Shown here in pieces: positions 11,286-24,000 of a DNA stretch of 64,000 bases. The first letter of the stretch is position 1, and every line of letters begins with the position of its first letter. The notes beneath the pieces are model-generated. The model worked only from the letters and a program-made list of their open reading frames with translations. It had not been told where the DNA came from and did no database searches. Source of the stretch: Liolophura sinensis (lineage: Eukaryota > Mollusca > Polyplacophora > Chitonida > Chitonidae); assembly GCF_032854445.1 (NCBI RefSeq), contig NC_088302.1:39686191-39750190 (forward strand), in the 5' to 3' direction. The translations under genes were made by a program, and so were the position numbers.

Positions 11286-14200
11286 CTGCAAATAAAATCA
11301 AGTTATTCCATATCATTCCACTTGATTTTACATGGACTACAGTAGAAAAAAGTTGCCAAACAGAATGAAATTTATCATCATCATAAAAAAAAATATAATG
11401 AGTCACAAAATAATCAAAATGATCTGTCACACTTTTCAAAGTAGCATTAATGACAAGGTACATAAACATGCTTTGGGTTTTCCCTTGTGCTAACAATTTT
11501 TAGGTCATATGACGGCATTAGTGACAATGTTCTTTATAACACTTAAGCTTTTACCAAAAACATATGGACAATGTTCTTAACCTGCTGTGGGATCTACACA
11601 ATATTCTCAGTTATACTTGACCTTTTACCTCTATTATCAGGGGAAACATCAGCTTACCCTGCTGTGAGATCTACACAATATTCTGTGTTATACTTGACCT
11701 TTTACCACTATTATCAGGGGACACATCAGCTTACCCTGCTGTGGGATCTACACAATATTCTGTGTTATACTTGACCTTTTACCACTATGATCAGGGGACA
11801 CATCAGCTTACTCTGCTGTGGGATCTACACAATATTCTGTGTTATACTTGACCTTTAACGCCTTTCATCAGAGTTCATATCAGCTTACTCTGCTGTGGGA
11901 TCTACACAATATTCTCTGTTATACTTGACCTTTAACGCCTTTCATCAGAGTTCATATCAGCTTACTCTGCTGTGGGATCTACACAATATTCTGTGTTATA
12001 CTTGACCTTTTACCACTATGATCAGGGGACACATCAGCTTACCATGCTGTGGGATCTACACAATATTCTGTGTTATACTTGACCTTTTACCACTATGATC
12101 AGGGACACATCAGCTTACCCTCCTGTGAGATCTACACAATATTCTCTGTTATACTTGACCTTTTACCACTATGATCAGAGACACATCAGCTTACCATGCT
12201 GTGGGATCTACACAATATTCTGTGTTATACTTGACCTTTTACCACTATGATCAGGGACACATCAGCTTACCATGCTGTGAGATCCACACAATATTCTGTG
12301 TTATACTTGACCTTTTACCTCTATTATCAGGGGACACATCAGCTTACTCTGCTGTGGGATCTACACAATATTCTGTGTTATACTTGACCTTTTACCACTA
12401 TGATCAGGGGACACATCAGCTTACCATGCTGTGGGATCTACACAATATTCTGTGTTATACTTGACCTTTTACCACTATGATCAGGGACACATCAGCTTAC
12501 CCTCCTGTGAGATCTACACAATATTCTCTGTTATACTTGACCTTTTACCACTATGATCAGGGGACACATCAGCTTACCCTGCTGTGAGATCTACACAATA
12601 TTCTGTGTTATACTTGACCTTTTACCTCTATTATCAGGGGACACATCAGCTTACTCTGCTGTGGGATCTACACAATATTCTGTGTTATTGACCTTTTACC
12701 ACTATGATCAGGGGACACATCAGCTTACCCTGCTGTGGGATCTACACAATATTCTGTGTTATACTTGACCTTTTACCACTATGATCAGGGGACACATCAG
12801 CTTACCCTGCTGTGGGATCTACACAATATTCTCTGTTATACTTGACCTTTTACCACTATGATCAGGGGACACATCAGCTTACCCTGCTGTGGGATCTACA
12901 CAATATTCTGTGTTATACTTGACCTTTTACCTCTATTATCAGGGGACACATCAGCTTACCCTGCTGTGGGATCTACACAATATTCTGTGTTATACTTGAC
13001 CTTTTACCACTATGATCAGGGGACACATCAGCTTACCCTGCTGTGGGATCTACACAATATTCTGTGTTATACTTGACCTTTTACCACTATGATCAGAGAC
13101 ACATCAGCTTACCATGCTGTGGGATCTACACAATATTCTGTGTTATACTTGACCTTTAACGCCTTTCATCAGAGTTCATATCAGCTTACTCTGCTGTGGG
13201 ATCTACACAATATTCTCTGTTATACTTGACCTTTAACGCCTTTCATCAGAGTTCATATCAGCTTACTCTGCTGTGGGATCTACACAATATTCTGTGTTAT
13301 ACTTGACCTTTACCACTATGATCAGGGGACACATCAGCTTACCCTGCTGTGGGATCTACACAATATTCTGTGTTATACTTGACCTTTACCACTATGATCA
13401 GGGGACACATCAGCTTACCCTGCTGTGGGATCTACACAATATTCTGTGTTATACTTGACCTTTTACCACTATGATCAGGGGACACATCAGCTTACCATGC
13501 TGTGGGATCTACACAATATTCTGTGTTATACTTGACCTTTTACCACTATGATCAGGGGACACATCAGCTTACCCTCCTGTGAGATCTACACAATATTCTC
13601 TGTTATACTTGACCTTTTACCACTATGACCAGGGGACACATCAGCTTACCCTGCTGTGGGATCTACACAATATTCTGTGTTATACTTGACCTTTTACCAC
13701 TATGATCAGAGACACATCAGCTTACCATGCTATGGGATCTACACAATATTCTGTGTTATACTTGACCTTTAACGCCTTTCATCAGAGTTCATATCAGCTT
13801 ACTCTGCTGTGGGATCTACACAATATTCTCTGTTATACTTGACCTTTAACGCCTTTCATCAGAGTTCATATCAGCTTACTCTGCTGTGGGATCTACACAA
13901 TATTCTGTGTTATACTTGACCTTTTACCACTATGATCAGGGGACACATCAGCTTACCATGCTGTGGGATCTACACAATATTCTGTGTTATACTTGACCTT
14001 TTACCACTATGATCAGGGACACATCAGCTTACCCTCCTGTGAGATCTACACAATATTCTCTGTTATACTTGACCTTTTACCACTATGATCAGAGACACAT
14101 CAGCTTACCCTGCTGTGGGATCTACACAATATTCTGTGTTATACTTGACCTTTACCACTATGATCAGGGGACACATCAGCTTACCATGCTGTGGGATCTA

Positions 14201-17200
14201 CACAATATTCTGTGTTATACTTGACCTTTTACCACTATGATCAGGGGACACATCAGCTTACCATACTGTGGGATCTACACGATATTCTGTGTTATACTTG
14301 ACCTTTTACCACTATGATCAGGGACACATCAGCTTACCCTGCTGTGGGATCTACACAATATTCTGTGTTATACTTGACCTTTTACCACTATGATCAGGGG
14401 ACACATCAGCTTACCCTGCTGTGGGATCTACACAATATTCTGTGTTATACTTGACCTTTTACCACTATGATCAAGGGACACATCAGCTTACCCTGCTGTG
14501 GGATCTACACAATACTCCGTGTAATATTTGATCTTGGGCTCAGTACCACTGGTTCTCAGTGTGGCCACACAACCATTCTTAAAAGTGAACGTGATCATCT
14601 GACTTGAACTCACAGGTAATCTCTTGAAAATAAAATGAAAACATTATCATTGAGCATTATATATAGATAATGCTGTGTTAGAATCTGATAACAGCAAGTG
14701 ACAGATGATTGTGAAGCTACAGTGACTCTGGAATGAGCCATTTACTTCTGTTGGAGCTGAACTTGGAACTGTCACATTACAGAAAAAATTGTTGGCAAAG
14801 TGAGGCAAACCAGATCAGCAAAAACCATGTGGTGTCTGATAATGTGCACTATATATGTGCAGCAGGTATATGTAATGATGTATGTTCACTTGACGTAATA
14901 AAAAAAGCGTTATAACTGAGAATAAAAAAAACTGTTGAGAAAGATTGAGAAAAAGAGCCAATTCTTTGTGTAAAAGTGCATAACAGTGAAGTTAAACTTA
15001 CTGGCTTGCAGTCTGAAAAGCTGTTGTCATAACCTGTTGTCAAGTCTCTCACATACTTGATCTCATAAGGGCCACAAGATGATGGATACTGGAAATACAA
15101 TTCCATACAGAATTACATGTACTAGTAACATCAACAGATCATTTAAATTTTTTTTTTCAAAAACAATATATCATTGCATGAGAATTGTGTATTAAAATGT
15201 TCCTGCCTCTGCAGTGCAGAATTAGACATGAAGGTAAAAACCTTGTTGCCCGAGTCTGACAAGTGGAATCATGAAAGTTAGAAATGTCGACAAATTCATT
15301 TCAAATTTTCACTTTCAGTCTAGTTAAATCTGGTAATTACCTCCTGTTTTTAGGAATGCAAGCATTTGAAAGTATGTGTGAAAAATATAACTATCACAAA
15401 GCTGGGAGCGAAAATACAAATTTATTGAAAAAGTTTAAAATTCCATGAATTTAATTTTTTGAATGTCTTGGCATGAATGGCATTTATCTGCCTTGGCAAC
15501 TGAACTTTTCATATGTACATGTATAATTAATATATATCAACACAATATGAATGATGTTGAAATCTCGAATGACAGTGAAACAGATAAATTACCTCTTTAG
15601 AGTCTTTGTAGTTGCGAAGATTGTCAAACAGCTGCTTTATTGTCTCTTGCTCGTGGCAAATAAAGTAGGAGTTACTCGACAAATGGAAACCGTACCTGAT
15701 GGAAGAATAAAAACATGTTATTCATGAATATAACTCAACATTATTTGAAGAGTGGGGCCTCCATGGATGAAGTGGTTAGCACGCCAGAGCCGCGCAATGA
15801 CCCAGGAGCCTCTCACCAAAGCAGTCGCAGCTCCTGTTGGCTTCCTCTCGGCCCGTACGTGGGAAGGTTTGGCAGCAACCCGCAGATCGTCGTGAGTTTC
15901 CCCCGGGCTGTGCCCGATTTCCTTCCGCCATAATTCTGTGGTATAAGTGAAATATTCTTGAGTACGGCATAAAACACCAATAAAATAAATAAATAAATAT
16001 TTCAAGAGGTAAGGCAAACAGAAAATTACATGTACCTGCTGCAAAGGGAATCAGACAGCTATATGCTGTACAAGCAATCAGCCAGTTCTCTGTTCTAAGG
16101 GCAATCAAACAGCTATGTGTTTTACAGGCAATCAAACAGCTATGTGCTGTACAGGCAATCAGACAGGTATATGCTGTACAAGCAATCAGCCAGTTCTCTG
16201 TTCTAAGGGCAATCAAACAGCTATGTGCTTTACAGGCAATCAAACAGCTATGTGCTGTACAGGCAATCAGACAGCTATGTGCTGTACTAGCAATCAGACA
16301 GCTATGTGCTGTACAGGCACCAGACAGTTCTCTGTTGTAATGTAATCAGACAGCTATGTGCTGTACAGGCAATCAGACAGCTATGTGCTGTACATGCAAT
16401 CAGCCCGTTTCCTGTTGTAAGGGCAATCAGACAGCTATGTGCTGTACAAGTAAACAGCCAGTCTCTACTGTAAAGGCAATCAAACAGCTATGTGCTGTAC
16501 AGGCAATCAGGCAGCTCTCTCTTGTCGGGGCAATCAGACAACTATGTGCTGTACACGCAAACAACCAGGTCTCTATTGTAAAGGCAATCAGACAGGTGTG
16601 TGCTGTACAGGCAATCCGCCAGGTCTATGTTGTAAGGGCAATCAGACAGCTACATGTATGCACTGTACAATAAATAAGCCATGTCTCTGTTGTAAGGGCA
16701 ATCAGGTAGCTATGTGACATACAGGCAATCAGCCAATTCTCCATTGTAAAGGTAATCACATAGCTATGCACCATCTCCTTTGTAAGGGCAATCAGACACC
16801 TATGTGCTGTACAGGCTACAGCCAGTTCTCTGTTGTAACGGCAATCAGACAGCTATGTGCTGTACAAGCAAACAGCCAGGCCTCTATTATAAAGGCAATC
16901 AGACAGCTATGTGCCGTACAGGCAATCAGCCAGCTACGTGCTGTACAGGCCATCAGCCAGTTCTCTGTTGTAAGGGCAATCAGACAGCTATGTGCTGTAC
17001 AGGCAATCAGGCAGTTCTCTCTTGTCAAGACAATCAGACGGCTATGTGCTATACATGCATTCAGACAATTCTCTGTTGTAAAGGCAATCAGACACCTCTC
17101 TGCTGTAAATCATGAATATCTAGCCAGTTCCTTGAAAGGTTCAACATGTGATGTACATGTACAGATTTACTCGCCACCCTGTTGTTTCTTTACCAACTTA

Positions 17201-17991
17201 AACTGAACAAATGACCCTCATGAAACGCGCAGACTGCTCCCTGACCAAGGCCGGATTTGAACCCCATCCCTGTGTGTCGTGGATGGTAGTCACATACATA
17301 TTCCTTACCACTGAACCTCCTATGCCTATGAAATCAAGATGCTGTGGATAAGCTTACCACTTACTTCTGATAGACATTGTCTAGTTGTTTGGTGAGAGTT
17401 ATCTTCTCTTTAGCATAGAGATACGAGGCCATTTCAGCCATAGCACACAATGCGCTCACTCCGTCTTTGTCCAGGACCTTTGTACCACACATAAAACCTG
17501 AAATATCAAATAGCACAGGTATGACCAGGTGGACCTTTTTTCAAAAGCAGAAATGAAAAGAATGATTTGGTCTAAATTTGAACACTGTTCAAATATGAAA
17601 CAACAAAGGAAAAAAAATCGTTAGAAAGTGCAAAACCATCTCCCTCAGATGAAACCATATAAATAACAGCATTTTGCGTACCAAAATTTGCACTTTTTCA
17701 GAATAGAATTCAGTCACTTATATTTATTTAAGTTCTGAATGGGTTTTATGGAGTATATTGGGAGGTTTTGGTCTGATGAAATCATAACTTTTTTCTTGCC
17801 AGAACCAAGCACTTCGGTTTATCCTAGAAAATCACCCTCTATTGTATGTGACGGTGAAGGTAACATGTATGGTGTGGAAGTACATGTATTCTGTTAACAC
17901 ATGTAGGTGGTCTTTAGATCTAATACTATTTGTATGGTCAGTGTAGATTAGTATTAAATTCAAATACTTGATTTCCTCTGATGAAGAACAA

Positions 17992-18046
<55 letters not shown>

Positions 18047-21000
18047 TAGAAATAAATGGAAAGATATTCACATGTTGTAAGGTTCCTAACTATCCATCTG
18101 ATTATGAATACTTAAAGAAAACAAAAATTCTCACCAATAGCTTCCTCGAAGGCGAACAAAACAGTTTTCTTTGACTCTTCTAACTCATCTGCCCTGTTTC
18201 CCATCCATTTAAAACCTGTCAGCGTTTCCTGAATAAAGAAAGGATTTCATTTTTATTTCAGATTTATGGTGAATCCAAGATTTTGTACCCTTGATATAAT
18301 GGCGTGACTAAATTACTAAAGAATCACCTGTTACCTGTTGAGCTAGTGTAGTGTGATTGGAAGTATCAGGAAAATTGCTTTAGTATTGCACTTGGCCATT
18401 TAAAACAAAAGTCTGGCTAAAAATGAACTGAAATTATGCCGGGTGTAGTATCTACTGTATTAATATGTTTTAAGTGTTTTATGCTTACAGACTCTTCCCA
18501 TCTTAAAATGATTCAGATGAAATGCTTAAGTAAACATTTAGGATTTGGCAAAATACTACCTGATGCAAAACACAACAGCCTTTTCTTTAAGTATTCATAA
18601 TCAGACTTGAGTGAACAGTGTACATGGTTAAATCAACAGGGACGAACTCCTTCAAACTTGAACAGCTTACTTCAAAGTTGAAGCCTTCCTTTTTGGCTAT
18701 TGCCCCTAATATCTTGGAAGAGACAGTGCTCGCCAACATGTACACATCAGAACCTGTAAAAAGATGCAAAGATATACATGTACAATGTAAAGAATGAATG
18801 AATATCGAAATACAGCTGTCTTCCAGATCCTACACTAGCACAATCTTGATGAAAATTCACCGGAGTTGTTTCTACCCAAATCTGAAATAACAAAAACTGG
18901 CAACAAATTGTGCTGGGTTTGCAGATTATTTACTTGGCAACAGTCCAAGCTGGGTTTGCACATCATTTTACCTATTTATTTCATAACTCGATCTACACTT
19001 AGAATATTTTAGAAGTGGAGGAAATTTGAGTACAAATTTGCACACAACAGGGTTGAATAGTGAATGCGTGGGAATCAGTGAAAAGTCTAGGACTTGAACT
19101 CGCATAGACAAGTTTCTTAACAACCCAGCCATAAAACATTCCCCAGTTTGCGTGTTATATTCCTTGGAAAGTAGGGTTACATGGAAAAAGCAGATGTGCC
19201 TGAAATATTGACAAACAGTTACAGAAAATTTTTTAAGAGACTTGATAAAGCAAATGCACCACAAAGGTACACACTACACACAATACCTGTTGTATTGGGA
19301 TTCTTGTGTTTGAATGAAAACCAGGCCCACCAACCAAACAAGGCTCCAAGCTCATTGCCAGTGAAGATTTTCCACTCCCCACTAAAAAGTAAAAACAGTA
19401 TACATACGAATAAACAAGAAATATACAATATTTCATCACACACAATCATATTTCAACAAATTTAAAATTTACTCCTATTGTCTTGAAACATGGGTAAGCT
19501 TTGGTTTGTCCTTTCATACCTCTCTTTTAATACAAAATGCCAAAACATTAACTGTCATCATTCTGCTTTGCATAAGGAATGAATGAATGATTATGGCTTA
19601 ATAATGCATTGGTAATATTTCACCTAAGCTTTGCGCAGGGTTTCCTTTCTCTGTAAAAGCTTCTGAGTAAAACACTAATCAAATAAATAATAAAAACCTC
19701 TGACACAGAACAGGAATGGTTCTCCCTTTTATCACAACATAATGGTTCATACTTGACTTTCTCAGCCACAGCAAGTCTGTCGGCATCTGGGTCGTTAGCA
19801 AGTATAACAGGGCTGCCTGCTTCATCAGCTGTTTTCATCGCCAGTAACTATAACAACAAAGAAAACTTGTGTATTTAACTCGCAGTCCCACAGTTTCATT
19901 CACCACAGAAAAACAGTTCACACATATCTATTTTTCAAACAATTCTTCACTGCACTTATTGATGTGAAAAAAACAAAAAAGCAAAAAATAGATCTGAACT
20001 ATTTAAAGAGCCCGGGGAAAGCCCACAGCTATCTGCAGGTTGTTGCCAGACCTTCCCACGTATGGCCGGAGAGGAAGCCAGCATTTGCTGGACTTGAACT
20101 CATAGCAACCGCATTGGTGAGAGGCTCCTGGGTCATTACGCTGCGCTAGTGCGCTAACCAACTGAGCCACGGAGGCCCGCATAAAGTTTTGAAAATGTAA
20201 TTTTTGTTGTCCTGGGCTCTGCCCAGTTACCTCCCATAGTAATACTGGCCGTCGTCGTATAAGGGAAATATTCTTAAGTACAGCGTAAAACGCAAATCAA
20301 ATAAATAAATAAATACATAATTTTTATGTTTTAATGCTGTATTTTAGAACTTAATTGTGAATACACACAAAATGTTACAATATATGTTAGAACAAATGCG
20401 TCACTGTTATACAGTGATGAGACTAAATCTAGAACATTTTCCAGAAACTTTTTGGATCAAAAGATTATAAATTATAAATTTCACATTTACATGTTGACTT
20501 TATTAGCCAGAAATCTGGCTGATGAATTGAAAAGCAGACACTAACCAGAGCTCCTTTACCCTCCTCTGGGTTGGGATACTTCACTGTGGGAAATTCAGGG
20601 TCCGGTTCCACCTGGGTGTGAAGAGAGAAAACAATCAATCAATCGCAAAAGTTTTGTTATATTCACAAAGACATACATGTACACCTCTAGCTCTTTACGT
20701 CCATACTAGCTTCATTACAGTATGTGATTCAACATAACATAAATGAAACACAGGGGGCCTCCATGGTTTGGTTGGTTAGCATGCTAGCGCAGCGTAATGA
20801 CCTCTCCCCAATGCGGTCGCTCTGTGAGTTCAAGTCTAGCACATGTTGGCTTCCTGTCCAGCCGTACGTGGGAAGGTCTGTCAGCAGCCTGCAGATGGTC
20901 GTGGGTTTCCCCTGGGCGCTGCCTGGTTCCCACCCACCACAATGTTGGCTGCCGTTGTATGAGTGAAATATTCTTGGGTATGGTGTAAAACATTAATCAA

Positions 21001-24000
21001 ATAAATAAATAAATATATGAAACATGAAAATAAATTTGTCATCAAGTTGTTTTTGCAGACGTCTGTAAATACTTTACATCATCTTAAAAGATTCTGAAAG
21101 TTATGATATTGTGTTAATCGGTTTACAATTAATAACCCTCTTACCTATGCCACACTTTTTCTATCAATGGCAAATGATCTTCATAAAAGTTATAAGTTAC
21201 AATATGCTAAGCAGATATGACTTGTAATGAGGGAATGGCGTTCATAAATTCTACATTTCTCAATTCAGCTGATATGTGAGTATTTCGCCAAAGTAAAACA
21301 AAAAAACTGACATGGATGGTCAAGGTAATTATCTCTCTTAGAGCTTGTACCGATTCATTTCCTGCGAAGCACGTTGCTTAAACTCTGCTCAGAGGCCAGT
21401 GAGGGATGGGTTGAGATTTCTGGCCCTTATCAACAGGAGGATTTGAACAATTGGCCAGCACAGATAATCTTTACAGTAAGTGCAGAAAATACCACTCAGA
21501 ACTACTGTTTTTCACCTAAAGTTTAGCATTTTCAAGTGATGCAATTTGTTTGATTCTGATAGACACATTTACCTTATCGGGCTACTTACATGTAATAGGT
21601 TTTTGTGAAGACTGATTAATTTCTTACGAGAAAATCGTCTGACAGTGTTGGCATGAAAAGTATCATTTTAAAACTTTATGTGCTTCTGAAAGAACATTTT
21701 TACATGCTAAACTTTAGGTGAAATACTGAATTCAGTTTCATTACCTGTTCTTTCACAGGTACAGGCTCAGAGAAGCTGAATGCTTTCATCGCCACTTTGA
21801 CGTATTCGTATCCCACACCGTGCATGGCTGTGTAGGTGAATTTGATTGGGCAGTCACTCCCCGAAGAGCTGTGAAATAGATAAACCAAGTAATCAAAGGA
21901 GTTTGAAATGCCTGAAATGAACATAAGTCTGCCATTATATTATACGTACACTGAACCAAAAAAGTAAGTCACATGCAAATAAAAATATTTTAAAAATTCC
22001 ATTGTTTCAAAAGCCAACAATATGGAATTCAACACTGAGGCTATGGCCCTAACGAATAATTCACTCTGAGTAACAACGTTGTAGAAGCTCTACAGGTTAG
22101 ACATGCGCAATTCAGGCAATGATTTATACCTAAAGCAAATGAGCTCTTTGACATCTTTGTTGTAAGAAACGAGGGTCTCTTGGAGAGGATCAGATCTGAG
22201 AGGAGAGGTATCCACAATGTCAGTATTCCAGGATGACGCCCAGGGCTCCAGGTTGGCTAGGATTTGATCAGAGATATGCTGGTCTACAGGGGAGATAATC
22301 TGGAACAATATGCATTAGCAGGTTTTTCAGACTTCGAGGTTTGTCACTAATTCAACAAGCACTTTTAATTCATGTATAAAAATGTAAAAACTAAATTTTT
22401 ATTTAACTTGACATTTTTAAATCTTAATTCTGACTTTTTAATCTCATAATCAAATTTCATAATGTTAAATTAAAATGTAAATTTCATTTTAAATTTTGGT
22501 ATGATTTTGAATTTTGTCTTAATTTAATTTTAGCGTTAATTTTTATTTCGCTTTCAATGTTCACAATCAACCTTCTTTAGCTATCTGTTACAGTACATAT
22601 GTATGATGTTCCGTCAATTTTAGTTGCTAAAATGACCACCAGCATACCTGTGCGCCATTTCTCCCATACACCTGAAATGGAAAACACAAAAATTAGTTTA
22701 GGCCATGGAAAAAGTAGCAAAATACTTATCAACAAAATCGACAAAATAACAGATTGAAAGAACCTACATTCGGCAAATACCAAATATGACTGGTACATGA
22801 TCCAACAGTTTTAGAAATATGTCCAAGTTTCAACCTGAATCCAAAGATATTGAAAAAAAAAAGCATAAACCAGTTCTTTTAAACTTGGGATCTTGAATTA
22901 TACACCAAGATTGTTTCTTTGAGTTGGGCATAGATACTTGAATTATAATTTCAATATACATGACTCGAGATCCATTTTTTTTCAGTAAAAAAAATCTCTG
23001 TATCCCAATATCTGAAAGCAGCTTTTAGCTCATAGATCATTAAACTGTTATGTGTAAACATGTGTATATGACTGCCAACGCGTGTGTGACAAAATCGTGA
23101 TTGTGTTGTGTTGTGGGAGGAAGTCGGCTGAATGCTTGCAAATCAGTATAGTATCACTGTGTAAGCCTGTAAATAAATAAATAAATATGTTTGACTAGAA
23201 AACACCATTTCTAAGTAATTGTTGGCTGTGAGAAGCGGCGTTGGGTAGTAGCACATGTTGTTCATTCGTTGTTGTTGTTCATTCATGGTGCAGTCGTGGT
23301 GCCCATTAAGGTGCCACGGTGTGCTCTTGTAGGGCTATTGACAGTCAAAAAAGCAAAAAATATACAGCTGTCTAAAATAAATAGCGTATCCCTTTGGCAC
23401 CAGGTTTGATTCATTTTTAAAATATCGGAAGGCAGTTGTATGTGGGCTAAAACAGTTCTTGCAACAACCAGAGAATTTATGGAAGATATTAAGAGCTGTA
23501 ATTGCAAACGATAAGGTGTGCAGATCTATAAATATGTGGCAAAGTTATCCACATGTAATCATTCAGTTTGTTGCTCGTACCCACCGCCGATTTGCTCATG
23601 TCCGTATACAAGTGATTGCATGAACATTTTTCAGGTCAATTTTGTGGGATAAAGACGTAAGTATAAATAAACAGGAGACTTTTTCATGTACCATATGGAA
23701 CTCTGATAAAGAATAATTTCACCTTGACATATCACCTTCATTGAGAACTTTGATCACCTCTGCAGGTATCTGAATGTGAAACTCCATGCAGTAATGAGCT
23801 AATTTTCTAGTCAAACAATTTGAAATGATTCCGTTTGGTTCGGGTTGCATGATTCCATGCCGCATTTAGACCCACCTATACATAATTCTATGTAAAATTC
23901 GAGATAAGCCTATATTGGTGTTTTCTTCACTTATTGATTTTAGACCTATATTACAACACAGGCAGCTACATATAGCTACACGCACACAATTTGCCTTGGG

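Noticed and set aside
11535-14491. Repeated 77-bp units as a series of real mini-exons
   Set aside because: Units keep a donor but have no acceptor with a polypyrimidine tract before the exon-like part, and continuous translation hits TGA right after each GTAAGC.
16115-17206. Cysteine-rich 9-residue-repeat proteins
   Set aside because: They lie within a PGM2 intron on the antisense strand and follow the 27-bp repeat period exactly.
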